Assembly: GCA_902786745.1 (NCBI GenBank)
Contig: CADADR010000007.1
Location: forward strand, 16,282 to 80,281
Reading direction: 5' to 3'
From: an uncultured Bacteroidia bacterium
GTDB lineage: Bacteria; Bacteroidota; Bacteroidia; Bacteroidales; F082
Length of the DNA: 64,000 nucleotides
Shown in pieces: positions 23,475 to 33,582 of this stretch. Made by a program: the position numbers and the translations under genes. Under the pieces are notes generated by a model that saw only the letters and a program-made list of their open reading frames with translations, made no database searches and was not told where the DNA came from. Every line of letters begins with the position of its first letter. The first letter of the stretch is position 1.

Positions 23475-24770
23475 TTATGTTATATTAGGCTTTGTCAAAC
23501 AATCACCACAAAACAATTTTGATATTAGTTCGTCAATCGCATGACCTTTTTCTTGATTAGAATACAATCTAACCGCATTTTCCCGACAACAATCAGACAT
23601 TTTTTGCCAGTCTAATTTAGACAAGGAAACAATCGTTTCTATTCCAATTGCCAGATCTTCAGCATTGCCATATTCAGCAACATATCCTGTTTTTCCTGTT
23701 TTCACCAGGTCTAACGACAATCCTACAGGAAAAGCAACCACTGGCGTACCACACATTAAAGCTTGCTGCACCATCATCGGACCAGCATCTGCAATTGTAG
23801 GGCAAACAAAAACATCTGCCATTTGATAGGCTTCTATTAATTGTTGTTCATTCAAACTTCCCAAAAAGATAGCATTATTTGGTGTTCCTTGCAAAGTTCC
23901 ATTTCCTGCCAACAATAATGTAATAACTTCACCTTTCATCTGTTGCAATGCCCTTATCAACAAAACCATTCCTTTTCTGGGCTCGTTCAAATTGGTGGCA
24001 CCCGCCAATACTATTTTTGAATTTATTGGCACACCCCATTTCTCACGCAACTCATCCCTATTTTCAGCAGGATGATAGCGCAACTCATCCATAGGTAAAA
24101 TGAGTCTCTCAACACGAAAACCCTTGTATATTTCCGATTGTCTCAAGCGATATTCTTCCGACTTATTAGCTATAACATAACTGTTTTTAGGAAGATATTT
24201 TTTCTTAAACAAATAATTCCATTCTATTCCCTTTTGAACAATCCAAGAAGATGCCGCAGGACATTTTTTACATCCATTCACATATCCTTGACAATCCAAC
24301 TGATAGTGGCATCCTCCTGAATACAAGGCATGGTCAACCAAAAGAAAAACAATTTTGGCACCCGTAAGCTTTCCCAAATCATGAATCACCTTTGCATTAG
24401 CAAAATCAGACACCCAATGAACAAATATGACATCTGGCTTCTTTGGCAAAAACTTTAAAACATCCTTAGCAGAATAACATGTAAAGCGTTCACAAAGATT
24501 ATACATCGAGTATGTGTTATCTATGTGAGAGTGTCTTATTGCCTTTCGGAATACAAATCTTCGTAGCTTATTCCAATATAATGGCTTGGCATTATTTATT
24601 TCACGGCTCGAACCATCTGGATATAAGCATGTCTTCCCGCGAATCACGACATAAGAGTCGTATCCATATTCAAGGCACTTCCTATGAAAATCCATAGTAT
24701 ATGTGTATCCTCCCCCCGAAGACAAAGATGTAAGATGTAGCAACACAGGCCTGTCTCTCAGTGTCTCCAT
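23475..24770 (-). CDS. Glycosyltransferase family 4
   Basis: 431 residues if started at ATG 24770 ([13 protein letters not shown]), which overlaps the upstream gene's stop by 13 bases; an earlier in-frame start at 24851 would overlap it by 94 bases and is less likely. The GT-B C-terminal domain is clear: VLAGATNLNEPRKGMVLLIRAL and FVCPTIADAGPMMVQQALMCGTPVVAF. A Cys-rich segment (GGCHYQLDCQGYVNGCKKC) sits in the N-terminal half, as in the WcaC-like branch. Retaining sugar transferase of unknown donor. Confidence 0.87.
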   Translation of the reverse strand: METLRDRPVLLHLTSLSSGGGYTYTMDFHRKCLEYGYDSYVVIRGKTCLYPDGSSREINNAKPLYWNKLRRFVFRKAIRHSHIDNTYSMYNLCERFTCYSAKDVLKFLPKKPDVIFVHWVSDFANAKVIHDLGKLTGAKIVFLLVDHALYSGGCHYQLDCQGYVNGCKKCPAASSWIVQKGIEWNYLFKKKYLPKNSYVIANKSEEYRLRQSEIYKGFRVERLILPMDELRYHPAENRDELREKWGVPINSKIVLAGATNLNEPRKGMVLLIRALQQMKGEVITLLLAGNGTLQGTPNNAIFLGSLNEQQLIEAYQMADVFVCPTIADAGPMMVQQALMCGTPVVAFPVGLSLDLVKTGKTGYVAEYGNAEDLAIGIETIVSLSKLDWQKMSDCCRENAVRLYSNQEKGHAIDELISKLFCGDCLTKPNIT

Positions 24771-25699
24771 ACCAAATCTATAATTTTCAACAAACAACGG
24801 AGTACAAAAGGTTTCTTTGAGACTCGCGTAAATCTTTGATACATTACCCAATCAAATAAATGATCAACCTTAAATGAGTAATGTCGCAACGGTGTATGGC
24901 ATTCAAAAGTCTTCATATTTCCCCTTCGATCATTCGAACTTGGAGTATGTGTCGATTCAATCCCAAATCCAATATTCGACATTTGATTGACTGTTGAGAC
25001 TATCGAATAAGTGCCATTCAACAATCTGGCATAAGCCCATTGGTAATCCCATGCGTCCTTAGGTGGGTTCGCATAATATTGATTGAGTATTGACTCCCAT
25101 AAAGGGAAAGCAACTTTTCTAACATTATTCTTAAATTGTTCTTTAACCTCATTACTTCCCCATGACTTAATCTCAAAATCAAACAATTTCCAGGCTCTAC
25201 GCCAAGACGCCCAACACCCCATTGTCATACCACCATCTTTAACAAATATGTAATCATAACAAGAAGAACGCCACTTTGACAATGCATTTGTGCCCGTAAT
25301 GAGTGATATTCTATCATCATGTTTGTACTTCTCCAATAGTTCCTCGTAAAAATCAAAGATTGTGGGCGATGGCAAACAATCATCTTCAAAAATCATCCCT
25401 TGCTCTACATGTTCAAAAAACCAAGTTATTGCCGTTGCTGGCCCTGGACCACAGCCCAAGTTTTTTTCAGAATATAATGTGTGTAAACACGTGTTGGTCT
25501 TCATTACAAGACCTTCAACCACTTGCCTAACTTCTGCACATTTCTTAATATCATACTCATTGCCTTCACGAGCTCTATCCTGAAAAACATACAAGTCTTG
25601 AGGCTTGGCCATCAGGATAGACTCCAAGACTCTCCTTGTATGTTCTGGTCGGTTAAAAGTGATAAGAAGAACAGGGGTGTGGATGCCTATCATATCCAT
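24758..25699 (-). CDS. GT-A type glycosyltransferase (GT2-like)
   Basis: 313 residues. Starts [21 protein letters not shown], then VFQDRAREG, and [22 protein letters not shown] with the acidic EDD motif. This is the branch sometimes annotated as hemolytic-protein-like or N-glycan GNT-I-like glycosyltransferase in Bacteroidota loci. The later [15 protein letters not shown] is also typical. Overlaps the upstream acyltransferase gene by 10 bases. Confidence 0.82.
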   Translation of the reverse strand: MDMIGIHTPVLLITFNRPEHTRRVLESILMAKPQDLYVFQDRAREGNEYDIKKCAEVRQVVEGLVMKTNTCLHTLYSEKNLGCGPGPATAITWFFEHVEQGMIFEDDCLPSPTIFDFYEELLEKYKHDDRISLITGTNALSKWRSSCYDYIFVKDGGMTMGCWASWRRAWKLFDFEIKSWGSNEVKEQFKNNVRKVAFPLWESILNQYYANPPKDAWDYQWAYARLLNGTYSIVSTVNQMSNIGFGIESTHTPSSNDRRGNMKTFECHTPLRHYSFKVDHLFDWVMYQRFTRVSKKPFVLRCLLKIIDLVWRH

Positions 25700-26346
25700 C
25701 TCTCTATTGTTTTAATTATTTTGGCAGGGTTACCCGCCACTATGGTATTGGGTGGCACGTCTTTGGTCACCACCGAACCTGCGCCAATGACTGCACCATT
25801 TCCAATAGTAACACCTTTCAGCACAGTCACATTCTTGCCGATCCAGGCATGGTCGCCGATGACGATAGGGGCCATGACCTTGTCCTTTTGGCCATCGATG
25901 CAGTGTGAGTCGGAATCGGCGATGCACACGTTGTCGGAAATCGCGCAGCCTTTACCTATTTCAATATGGTGGAAACAATTCAAGGTGGCATTGGTGTTGA
26001 GGAATGTGCCGCCATGCACCACCAATTTAGCGCCTGGCGCCACATAGACCGAGGCTCCTTGGTAAAGCTTGAAGTCTCCATCGCACACAAAAGTGCTGTC
26101 CTTGTCAAGCCTGAACTCGGAGACATAACGCCGCTTCCGCGTTGCAAACCAAGAGTCATTGATAACGATTTCACCCGTCGCAAAACTCACATTGGCCGAC
26201 TTGTCGATGTCGACAATCGACTGCGGACAGACATGGAACGAAGCTGCCCTGCCCAATTGCAGTTTCCTGCGCCAACAGATGGTCTTGGCGACATCAAATC
26301 TCTTGACAAACGCTATCGCCTTCACTATTTTTCTTTTCAAGCCCAT
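25690..26346 (-). CDS. Hexapeptide O-acetyltransferase (WcaF/WcaB-like)
   Basis: 218 residues from ATG 26346; the only longer option starts with GTG. Left-handed beta-helix repeats run from ~70 to the end. The core is [39 protein letters not shown], then [12 protein letters not shown], with the His used for catalysis in [11 protein letters not shown]. Transfers acetyl to a sugar hydroxyl. Its 3' end overlaps the next glycosyltransferase by 10 bases. Confidence 0.88.
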   Translation of the reverse strand: MGLKRKIVKAIAFVKRFDVAKTICWRRKLQLGRAASFHVCPQSIVDIDKSANVSFATGEIVINDSWFATRKRRYVSEFRLDKDSTFVCDGDFKLYQGASVYVAPGAKLVVHGGTFLNTNATLNCFHHIEIGKGCAISDNVCIADSDSHCIDGQKDKVMAPIVIGDHAWIGKNVTVLKGVTIGNGAVIGAGSVVTKDVPPNTIVAGNPAKIIKTIERWI

Positions 26347-26351
26347 TAGTA

Positions 26352-27269
26352 TCACGATAACCAGTTCAAGCCAGGCATAACATTCACTTTCCTGCTTCGT
26401 TTGATTGCTTTAGCATTTTTGCACAAAAAACGCATAGTTTTCCAATGCATCATCGCTTGCGGCATCTTAAAAACCACAAATTTCGACATCGCTTTTCTGA
26501 AGTGATAAAAGCACAATCCACTTATCATTACTGGGTTATTGACATTAGTGACTTCTGCCAAAAGTTCAGCATTTCCAGTTTGCACTTTTTTGTCAGCAGC
26601 TGTAATCCTTCTTTCCGTGTCATGTACCGCAATGCATGATGGGCAAACACCTGTTTTCATTTCATGAAACGACACCCTATGTAAATAATTGTCATCTTCG
26701 CCATAATGCGAAAAAATCGGGTCGAAGCCGCCTACTGTCTCAAGCGTCCTTCTTGGTAACAGCCACGCTGCCGCATTTACATATTTTGTTTCATAAACTT
26801 CTTTTAACCTGCCAAAAAACAGGTCTTCGAATAGCAACTTATCTGTAATCTTTCCATCATCAAGATAATTGATCAAGCCTTTCTCCAAACCCGTCTTTTT
26901 CGCATTAAGATGTATTGGGCTCAAAATACCATATTCCGTGTGTTTTAAGTGAATACCTATTAGCTTTTCAAACGTATCTTCCTCCACCCAAGCATCCTGA
27001 TTGAGCAGAAACACATAGTCGCATTCATGATCCAAAGCATACCGAATCCCCAAATTGTTGGCTTTGCCAAAGCCCAAGTTTTCCATCGATTCAATCAAAT
27101 GAATCTCAGGATAGTGTTCCTTGATAAAATCCACAGTGCCGTCATTGGAAGCATTATCAATTACCACGGTTTGTACAGGAATAGATGAATTCCTCAAAGA
27201 AGTGAAGCAACGGTCATACCATTGCTTTCCTTTAAATGTAACAATGACCACAAACAATTTCACTTCCAT
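26352..27269 (-). CDS. Glycosyltransferase family 2 (rhamnosyltransferase-like)
   Basis: 305 residues. Signature of the WbbL/RfbF branch: [49 protein letters not shown] and [13 protein letters not shown], with the later [12 protein letters not shown] acidic motif. Often a rhamnosyltransferase, but the donor cannot be fixed from sequence. The hydrophobic C-terminus suggests membrane association. Confidence 0.88.
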   Translation of the reverse strand: MEVKLFVVIVTFKGKQWYDRCFTSLRNSSIPVQTVVIDNASNDGTVDFIKEHYPEIHLIESMENLGFGKANNLGIRYALDHECDYVFLLNQDAWVEEDTFEKLIGIHLKHTEYGILSPIHLNAKKTGLEKGLINYLDDGKITDKLLFEDLFFGRLKEVYETKYVNAAAWLLPRRTLETVGGFDPIFSHYGEDDNYLHRVSFHEMKTGVCPSCIAVHDTERRITAADKKVQTGNAELLAEVTNVNNPVMISGLCFYHFRKAMSKFVVFKMPQAMMHWKTMRFLCKNAKAIKRSRKVNVMPGLNWLS

Positions 27270-27280
27270 AGAACTCTGTG

Positions 27281-28237
27281 TTATTTCAGACCACCAACGA
27301 GGCCAAGGGAATCGAGGTCATGACACAACTTCATCGTAAACAATTCCGAGCCTTTCTTATTCAGATGGGTGTAATTGTAAAAATTACTGGAATCGAAACT
27401 GATATCGCATGAATAATAATTCAATATCGGAACACTGCACATCGTTGCAATAGCGGTAAAAACCGAATCGCTGGTATGAACATCAGAAACCTGATAAAAA
27501 GGCTCAAATACAGGTGACTTGACAAACACAACCTTTTCGCCTTCCTTACGCGCTTGTTCTACAAAGAGATTCATTTTTCGAGCTATATCCATGTCACATG
27601 ATTCAGCTATCGGAGTACCTGCCATGGGTAATGGAGCAACATTCCATGCATAGTCATTTCCCCTGTATCCCTTATACATTCCACCATCGGCAAATTCTGT
27701 CTTTCCGAAAAAAGCCTGAATACCCGCCTCGATGTCATCACGATATCCAAAATATCGACACAAAGGTATCATCCTATCCACAATAGATATATCCTTAACG
27801 TCTTTAACGGCAGAAATCAAAGTGTTATCGCAGATATATGGGAAAAACTGCTCTCTTTCATAGCGTTCATCCGATAATATACCCAACGTGCTCAGATAAT
27901 CCGTGTTGATGATTACCATTTTAGGCTTTGAATTATATCTGCAATATGTTTCATAACGAACAAGCTGCATATCAAAATTATGCCCGTCCAACCCCAAATT
28001 GTATGAGTTACAATGCAACAATGAATCAAGAATGAATGTATTGTATCCACACCATGCTCTTGAACTGCCCAACACCACCAAATCCGCATTGATTTGACCA
28101 GAATAAACATCGTTCCATACTGCATATTTCCTAATATCAGTCTTCCTCAATCCTGATGAAATCATGTAATCTACCCCAAAAGCTAACGCAATCATCACTG
28201 AAAGCCAAATAAAGAACCTCACTAGAAATTTTTTCAT
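27281..28237 (-). CDS. SGNH-like protein paired with MBOAT acyltransferase
   Basis: 318 residues with one N-terminal membrane anchor (residues ~5-25) and an extracytoplasmic domain. LGSSRAWCGYN carries a serine in the block-I position and NYTHLNKKGSELF an N...H pair in the block-V position of SGNH hydrolases. The gene lies 6 bases after the MBOAT gene, matching the AlgI-AlgJ/X and DltB-DltD layout. It probably completes acyl transfer to the glycan in the periplasm. Name tentative; pairing strong. Confidence 0.7.
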   Translation of the reverse strand: MKKFLVRFFIWLSVMIALAFGVDYMISSGLRKTDIRKYAVWNDVYSGQINADLVVLGSSRAWCGYNTFILDSLLHCNSYNLGLDGHNFDMQLVRYETYCRYNSKPKMVIINTDYLSTLGILSDERYEREQFFPYICDNTLISAVKDVKDISIVDRMIPLCRYFGYRDDIEAGIQAFFGKTEFADGGMYKGYRGNDYAWNVAPLPMAGTPIAESCDMDIARKMNLFVEQARKEGEKVVFVKSPVFEPFYQVSDVHTSDSVFTAIATMCSVPILNYYSCDISFDSSNFYNYTHLNKKGSELFTMKLCHDLDSLGLVGGLK

Positions 28238-28243
28238 AACGGT

Positions 28244-29683
28244 TCAAAATTGGAAATAAATGAAGCTCTCGGCATGTCCACCCAACCAAAACAACAAGGC
28301 AACCATCACATAATAGATACCGAACTTAAGCACATGACTCTTGATGCCACTCAAATCAAAGGCATGGTCACGGTCGCGTTGCAACCACTCCACGACAAGC
28401 ATCACCGCGACACTCAACACAACGGGAATATAATAATGCCTATCGTCTAACCATGGAACGCTGAGCAAACTCTTATCAAACATGCCACACAAATAATGCC
28501 ATGCCTCCGTGATGTTACTTGCTCTAAAGATAATCCAGCCCACCACAGCTAGCAGGAAGGTCAGCAGCATTTGACCCGCCTCTTTCCATGTCGGCAACCA
28601 CCGACCAGCAGCCACAACATCAGTATACTTCCGGTTCTTTCCTAGTAATATTAACGGAAGGAACAAAAGGGCATGATAGGCGCCCCAAACGATGAACGTC
28701 CAATTGGCGCCATGCCAAAAACCACTCAATAGGAATATGACAAAAGTATTGCGCACCACTTTTGCCTTGCTTACTCGACTGCCTCCTAAAGGAATGTATA
28801 CATAGTCACGAAACCACGTTGTCAATGAGATATGCCAACGGCGCCAAAACTCGGCAATATCACGACTGAAATATGGCATGTTAAAGTTGCGCATCAACTT
28901 AATGCCAAACAACTTGGCAGTACCGATGGCGATATCCGAATAACCCGAGAAATCGCCATAAATCTGGAAGGAGAACATGACAGCCGCCAATAGTAGGGTA
29001 CTTCCTGATTGAGACTGATAGTTGTTGAATACCTGATCGACATAAATGGCACAATTATCGGCCACTACCATCTTCTTGAATAATCCCCATAGGATTTGCC
29101 TCATCCCATCAACGGCAGTATCGTAATCAAAATGACGTGCCTTCTCGAATTGAGGCAGCAGATTGGTAGCGCGCTCAATAGGGCCAGCCACCAATTGAGG
29201 AAAGAAACTCACAAATGCAAAAAACTGAATAACATCGTGCGTGGGAGCCAATTTGCCTCGATACACATCGATGCTATAGCTCAAGGCTTGGAAAGTATAG
29301 AACGAGATACCGACAGGCAGAATAATGTTCAAAAGCAAACCATCAGAGGATAGACCAAACAACTGCGCAAATTCCTTTGCAAAGAAATCATAATACTTGA
29401 ATACGCCGAGAATCAACAGATTCAGCACAATATTCAAGGCACTAATCGTTTTTGCTTTCCTTGGCGAGTCTTTATATTTTTCGATGAGCAAACCGCTCCC
29501 CCAACTGCAAAATGAAGTGAAGGCTATAAGAAACAGAAAACGCCAATCCCACCACCCGTAGAAGACATAGGATGCCACAACGATAAATAGGTTCTGCAGT
29601 TTCAGGTTCTTATTGAAAACGAACCAATAAAGCAGAAAAACTACTGGAAGGAATATGGCAAACTCTATCGAATTAAACAACAT
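28244..29683 (-). CDS. MBOAT family O-acyltransferase (AlgI-like)
   Basis: 479 residues, about eleven membrane segments. Diagnostic motifs: FSFQIYGDFSGYSDIAIG, FWRRWHISLTTWFRDYVYIPLGGSR and FWHGANWTFIVWG with the catalytic His. It moves an acyl group across the inner membrane for O-acylation of a polysaccharide. The following SGNH-like gene is the usual partner. Confidence 0.93.
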   Translation of the reverse strand: MLFNSIEFAIFLPVVFLLYWFVFNKNLKLQNLFIVVASYVFYGWWDWRFLFLIAFTSFCSWGSGLLIEKYKDSPRKAKTISALNIVLNLLILGVFKYYDFFAKEFAQLFGLSSDGLLLNIILPVGISFYTFQALSYSIDVYRGKLAPTHDVIQFFAFVSFFPQLVAGPIERATNLLPQFEKARHFDYDTAVDGMRQILWGLFKKMVVADNCAIYVDQVFNNYQSQSGSTLLLAAVMFSFQIYGDFSGYSDIAIGTAKLFGIKLMRNFNMPYFSRDIAEFWRRWHISLTTWFRDYVYIPLGGSRVSKAKVVRNTFVIFLLSGFWHGANWTFIVWGAYHALLFLPLILLGKNRKYTDVVAAGRWLPTWKEAGQMLLTFLLAVVGWIIFRASNITEAWHYLCGMFDKSLLSVPWLDDRHYYIPVVLSVAVMLVVEWLQRDRDHAFDLSGIKSHVLKFGIYYVMVALLFWLGGHAESFIYFQF

Positions 29684-29708
29684 ATTGCAAAACTCTCTTC
29701 ACAAACCA

Positions 29709-30839
29709 TTAAAACGATTTACACTTCTTTTTCAGCCAAGACAATGGCGAAACTATTGCCTTGCCCAATCTATAGGCGTAGGACTTTCGAACAGATTGTC
29801 CTTCTTTCAAATCACGTATAATCGCTTCCACACTATAACCTTTGCTTTCCAGATAAGACTTTGATTCTTTGATAAAATCTTCCTTTTCTGCCATAATAGC
29901 CACTGGAAGGACATCCAAGTATCCCCTAACTTTAATCTTTTCCAGCAACACCTCTGGGCATGGGTATTTATTTGCATAATACAATTGGGTATCAAAAACT
30001 CCTTTGTAATATCGGAATCTCCCATTAGCATCAATCGGCGAAGATGCGCTTCCCTCATGAGAGCGGTACACAGCTGTGTCAACAGGCAAATACCCCACCT
30101 TGGAATGATACAACCATTCCAACATATACATATAGGTACCATCAACAAAACTTTTTTGCTTCTCTATTAAATCCAACAGCTCTTTTTTATACACCCATGT
30201 CATTGGCGCCAAATAACCTGGTTTAATTAAATGTTGTTCATAAGAAGTTGGTCGAAATTGACCTTGTTCCTCATACAATGATTGGGTCAACACTTTTGTT
30301 GCTTCATCAAACCTACTATAGTCAGTATAACAAACGCCCACCTCCTCATGCTCCTCCAAGTAATCCACCTGTTTCTGCAACTTCAAGGGATCCGTCCAAT
30401 AGTCGTCGCCTTCGCAAAGAGCAATGTATTTCACGTTTGTTGTAAACCCCACAAGGTTCTTAGTCTTGGCTTTACCTATAGAATAATGATTGTATTTCAG
30501 GAAGAGAACACAGAAATAGCAATTCTTATTCTCTTTATGTTGTGCATATATGCGAAGATATTCATCGGTTTCCTCTGGCGTCGAAAGACCAATATCTCTC
30601 CTATCGAAATTATCATCAAGATATTTCTTTATTACTTCAGCTTCACCATCGGTGCTGGCATCATCGCAAATAATGCATACAAAAGGAAATGATGTCTGCT
30701 GCATCACGAAACCATCCATGGCATCAGTAATATAATTGGCATGGTTATAAGTCATGCATGTCACCTTAACCAAAAAATTGGGCTCATTAACCATTTCATC
30801 TTGTTCAACAAAAAACTCTCCACCAAATACTTTTGTCAT
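29709..30839 (-). CDS. Glycosyltransferase family 2
   Basis: 376 residues from ATG 30839 (MTKVFGGEFF); a longer form would need TTG at 30878 right at the pseI stop. GT-A signatures: VKVTCMTYNHANYITDAMDGF, ICDDASTDGEAEVI and LCEGDDYWTDPLKL (GDD as the DXD motif). This GT2 branch is common in Bacteroidota capsule loci. It follows pseI directly, so it may be the transferase that uses CMP-pseudaminic acid, but that is a guess from position. Confidence 0.85.
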   Translation of the reverse strand: MTKVFGGEFFVEQDEMVNEPNFLVKVTCMTYNHANYITDAMDGFVMQQTSFPFVCIICDDASTDGEAEVIKKYLDDNFDRRDIGLSTPEETDEYLRIYAQHKENKNCYFCVLFLKYNHYSIGKAKTKNLVGFTTNVKYIALCEGDDYWTDPLKLQKQVDYLEEHEEVGVCYTDYSRFDEATKVLTQSLYEEQGQFRPTSYEQHLIKPGYLAPMTWVYKKELLDLIEKQKSFVDGTYMYMLEWLYHSKVGYLPVDTAVYRSHEGSASSPIDANGRFRYYKGVFDTQLYYANKYPCPEVLLEKIKVRGYLDVLPVAIMAEKEDFIKESKSYLESKGYSVEAIIRDLKEGQSVRKSYAYRLGKAIVSPLSWLKKKCKSF

Positions 30840-30878
30840 ATCACTTCTAAAAAGATACTTTCCTTTTATTATCAGCAA

Positions 30879-31889
30879 TCATATTACCAACATATCCATC
30901 GAGAATCGCTCACCTTTCTTGCAATCACGAGAAAAATGTTTACCTAATACTTCCGATAAAAAGATTGGATGTAAACCGTAACCCGGTCTAACACTCCTAA
31001 CATTCTCCTCTGTAACAACTTCTCCAGTCTTAATGTCTTCAGCCACATACAGCGAACGGCAAAACTCTCGTCCCTTAATCTTTGAAGGATCATAAGGATA
31101 GTTCACCTCACCAAGGGCTTTTTCCACTTGTCGAATACCTTCAACCATAGCTTTGAACTCTTGAGCCTCCATTGAAAACGCACTGTCAGGTCCACCAATT
31201 GAACGGTTAATGATGAAATGCTTCTCCACCACCTCGGCGCCCAAAGCCACGGCTGTCATGGGCACCACACTACCTTCTGTGTGATCAGAGACACCCACTT
31301 TGACGCCAAAACGTTGCTTCATATCCGGGATGGTGAGCAAGTTGGCGTCTTCGATAGGAGCTGGATAGGCCGAAGTGCATTTAAGCAGCGTGATATCTTC
31401 GCAACCTTCACCACGAATCGTTTCCAAGGCAAGGCGAATATCTTCTTCCATGGCAATACCTGTGGAGAGAATGATTGGCTTGTGTTTCTGAGCAATATTT
31501 TTGATAAGCGGAATATCTGTGATTTCAAAACTGGCTATTTTGTAAATTGGGTTGCCGAGTTCTTCAAGGAAATCCACTGCTGTTTTGTCAAACGGGGTGG
31601 AAAAACAGACCAATCCTTCCTCTTTGGCCACATGGAAGATTTCTTCGTGCCATTCCCAAGGGGTATATGCCTTTTGGTAAAGCGTATACAAGGTCTCACC
31701 TTCCCATAGCCCCTTCCCCAAACGGAAATCAGGAGCGTCGCAATTCAAAGTCAAGGTATCAGCTGTATAAGTCTGTATCTTAATGGCATCTGCGCCTGCT
31801 GCTTTGGCTGCTCGAACGCTATCAAGAGCAACTTTTTTATTGCCGTTATGATTGGCCGATAGTTCTGCAATGACAAATGTTTTGCTCAT
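30879..31889 (-). CDS. pseI: Pseudaminic acid synthase
   Basis: 336 residues of the NeuB family: an N-terminal TIM barrel (AELSANHNGNKKVALD, AIKIQTYTADTLTL, FSTPFDKTAVDFLE, GVSDHTEGSVVPM, EKHFIINRSIGGPDSAFS) and a C-terminal SAF/antifreeze-like domain (~280-336, RSLYVAEDIKTGEVVTEENV). The TYTADTLT form is that of PseI rather than sialic-acid NeuB. It condenses phosphoenolpyruvate with 6-deoxy-AltdiNAc to give pseudaminic acid. It overlaps the tandem-GNAT stop by one base. Confidence 0.9.
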   Translation of the reverse strand: MSKTFVIAELSANHNGNKKVALDSVRAAKAAGADAIKIQTYTADTLTLNCDAPDFRLGKGLWEGETLYTLYQKAYTPWEWHEEIFHVAKEEGLVCFSTPFDKTAVDFLEELGNPIYKIASFEITDIPLIKNIAQKHKPIILSTGIAMEEDIRLALETIRGEGCEDITLLKCTSAYPAPIEDANLLTIPDMKQRFGVKVGVSDHTEGSVVPMTAVALGAEVVEKHFIINRSIGGPDSAFSMEAQEFKAMVEGIRQVEKALGEVNYPYDPSKIKGREFCRSLYVAEDIKTGEVVTEENVRSVRPGYGLHPIFLSEVLGKHFSRDCKKGERFSMDMLVI

Positions 31890-32896
31890 TATAAAGTCAA
31901 CAAATAGTATAAATAATCATTATCCCTGCCGTGTTCTTGATACCCTAACTTCTCATGATATTTAATGGATCTGAGGTTATTCGGTTTCACTTTGGCTGTA
32001 ACCGCTTTGATACCGTATCTTGGCAAATCATGAAGAATAAGTCGTTCCCATTGTTCCGTTTGCCCCGTTCCTTGCGTGGAAGGATCAGCGATAATTCCTC
32101 TTTCCCATACGCCATCCCCTTCATTTGTGAGATTATAAGTGCCAACCAACATGCCACTTTTATATATGGCAAAATAAAGTCTATTTACATCATTTTTCAG
32201 TCGATCAATGAACTTAAAATGACTCTCTTCGGAAATCAGCTCAGGATTCACCATCCAAAATCTCACACGGTCATCATTTCGCAGCGCAAGGATTTCACGC
32301 AACTGTTCAATAGAGCAATCCGTATAATTAACAATCTGATAAAAGTCATTTCTAATAGAATGAATCACCACATCTTTATACTCATCATTAAAAAAGCAAT
32401 GCTCCTTAAGCGTCGCCTCCCGGGTGAAGCCATTTGTTTCCAACACCTCATATAGGTGTGGACGCAAATCAAAAGCATAAGTGTATATCTTATGCAAGCC
32501 AAGGTCGTTGAACGCAACATCTTTCAACATGGTCAAATAATTGGACCAATACTCAGCAAAATGCTCTTTTTCAAGCCCAGTGTCCATAATGAATGACACC
32601 TCTGCGTTGTTATCTATCCAATTTATATGCACCAAACCGCCATAACCTATGCATACGTCCTTCTCCAAATAAGAAAAAAGTATCTGGTCGGGTTGGGGGT
32701 TGTCGTACAACTTGGCCACCACATTGTCGAAATACCGTTGCTGGTCATCCTCTGTAAGTGGGCACACCTGACGGAGGTGGTAAATCTGTTCATTGCGCCA
32801 CTTCATGATATCGAAACGATCTTCGTAACGAAGCGGCACAATTGAACAATCACCTTGGCAATATTCCTGTTGCTTTAAACAAATGTATGACGGCAT
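31889..32896 (-). CDS. Tandem GNAT acetyltransferase (PseH-like)
   Basis: 335 residues made of two GNAT domains. Domain 1 (~18-185) has IVPLRYEDRFDIMKWRNEQIY, typical of the RimJ/PseH branch. Domain 2 (~190-335) has DPSTQGTGQTEQW as the acetyl-CoA loop and KPNNLRSIKYHEKLGYQ near the end. Within the pse block one domain should N-acetylate UDP-4-amino-4,6-dideoxy-AltNAc (the PseH step). PseH is usually a single ~160-180 residue domain, so the second domain is extra and may add another acyl group. There is no PseG-type hydrolase domain in it. Confidence 0.75.
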   Translation of the reverse strand: MPSYICLKQQEYCQGDCSIVPLRYEDRFDIMKWRNEQIYHLRQVCPLTEDDQQRYFDNVVAKLYDNPQPDQILFSYLEKDVCIGYGGLVHINWIDNNAEVSFIMDTGLEKEHFAEYWSNYLTMLKDVAFNDLGLHKIYTYAFDLRPHLYEVLETNGFTREATLKEHCFFNDEYKDVVIHSIRNDFYQIVNYTDCSIEQLREILALRNDDRVRFWMVNPELISEESHFKFIDRLKNDVNRLYFAIYKSGMLVGTYNLTNEGDGVWERGIIADPSTQGTGQTEQWERLILHDLPRYGIKAVTAKVKPNNLRSIKYHEKLGYQEHGRDNDYLYYLLTL

Positions 32897-32901
32897 AGGC
32901 G

Positions 32902-33582
32902 TTACTTTCCATACAAGAGTTTGAACTTCATTTCGGCCAACTTCCAGTCTGTCTCGGTGTCAATATCCTGAATGGTAGTTTCATCTACCTCAATACCACC
33001 CACCTTGACATTGCCCGAAAGCCACTCCTTGGTCTTGTACCAATAGAAAGTCCCTGTATCATGATACTCTTTTGGCAAGTCCTGACTGCGACTATTTTCA
33101 TATTCAGGCCAATGGCGCATCATTGTGCCGTCTTCTATAAGATCGAGACAACGCCAAATGGGATAAGAAAACTGAACGACAGGATAGACACAGGTAAAGC
33201 CCGAGCGTTGCAATAGCTCAAAAGCAGATACCACATCTTTGCTTTGCACAAGAGGTGCTGTGGCATAGAAGCAACAGAAGTTGTCGAACTCCTGTCCAAG
33301 TTTCTGGTATTTGTCTAACACCTCTTTCAGTACATCAGCCGTAGTGGCAAAATCGCTGGCCGTTTCAGCAGAACGCATAAAAGGCACATTGGCCCCATAC
33401 TGACGAGCTACTTCAGCAATCTCTTCATCATCTGTCGACACCATTATTTCATCAAATAAACCGGAGTGCTTTGCAGCATCGATAGAATAAGCCAACATGG
33501 GCTTACCCAAGAAAGGTCTTACATTCTTACGTGGGATACGCTTGCTCCCTCCACGAGCCGGGATGATACAAAGGTTTTTCAT
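32902..33582 (-). CDS. pseF: Pseudaminic acid cytidylyltransferase
   Basis: 226 residues of the CMP-sugar synthetase family. N-terminal CIIPARGGSKRIPRKNVRPFLGKPMLAYSI is the CTP-binding signature, followed by FDEIMVSTDDEEIAEVA; AETASDFATT is a PseF-like variation. It activates pseudaminic acid as CMP-Pse. Overlaps pseC by 4 bases. Confidence 0.92.
   Translation of the reverse strand: MKNLCIIPARGGSKRIPRKNVRPFLGKPMLAYSIDAAKHSGLFDEIMVSTDDEEIAEVARQYGANVPFMRSAETASDFATTADVLKEVLDKYQKLGQEFDNFCCFYATAPLVQSKDVVSAFELLQRSGFTCVYPVVQFSYPIWRCLDLIEDGTMMRHWPEYENSRSQDLPKEYHDTGTFYWYKTKEWLSGNVKVGGIEVDETTIQDIDTETDWKLAEMKFKLLYGK

Noticed and set aside
24771..24851. 94-base gene overlap suggesting a frameshift between two glycosyltransferases
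   Set aside because: The downstream gene has a suitable ATG at 24770 giving a 13-base overlap; both proteins look complete, so no frameshift is needed.
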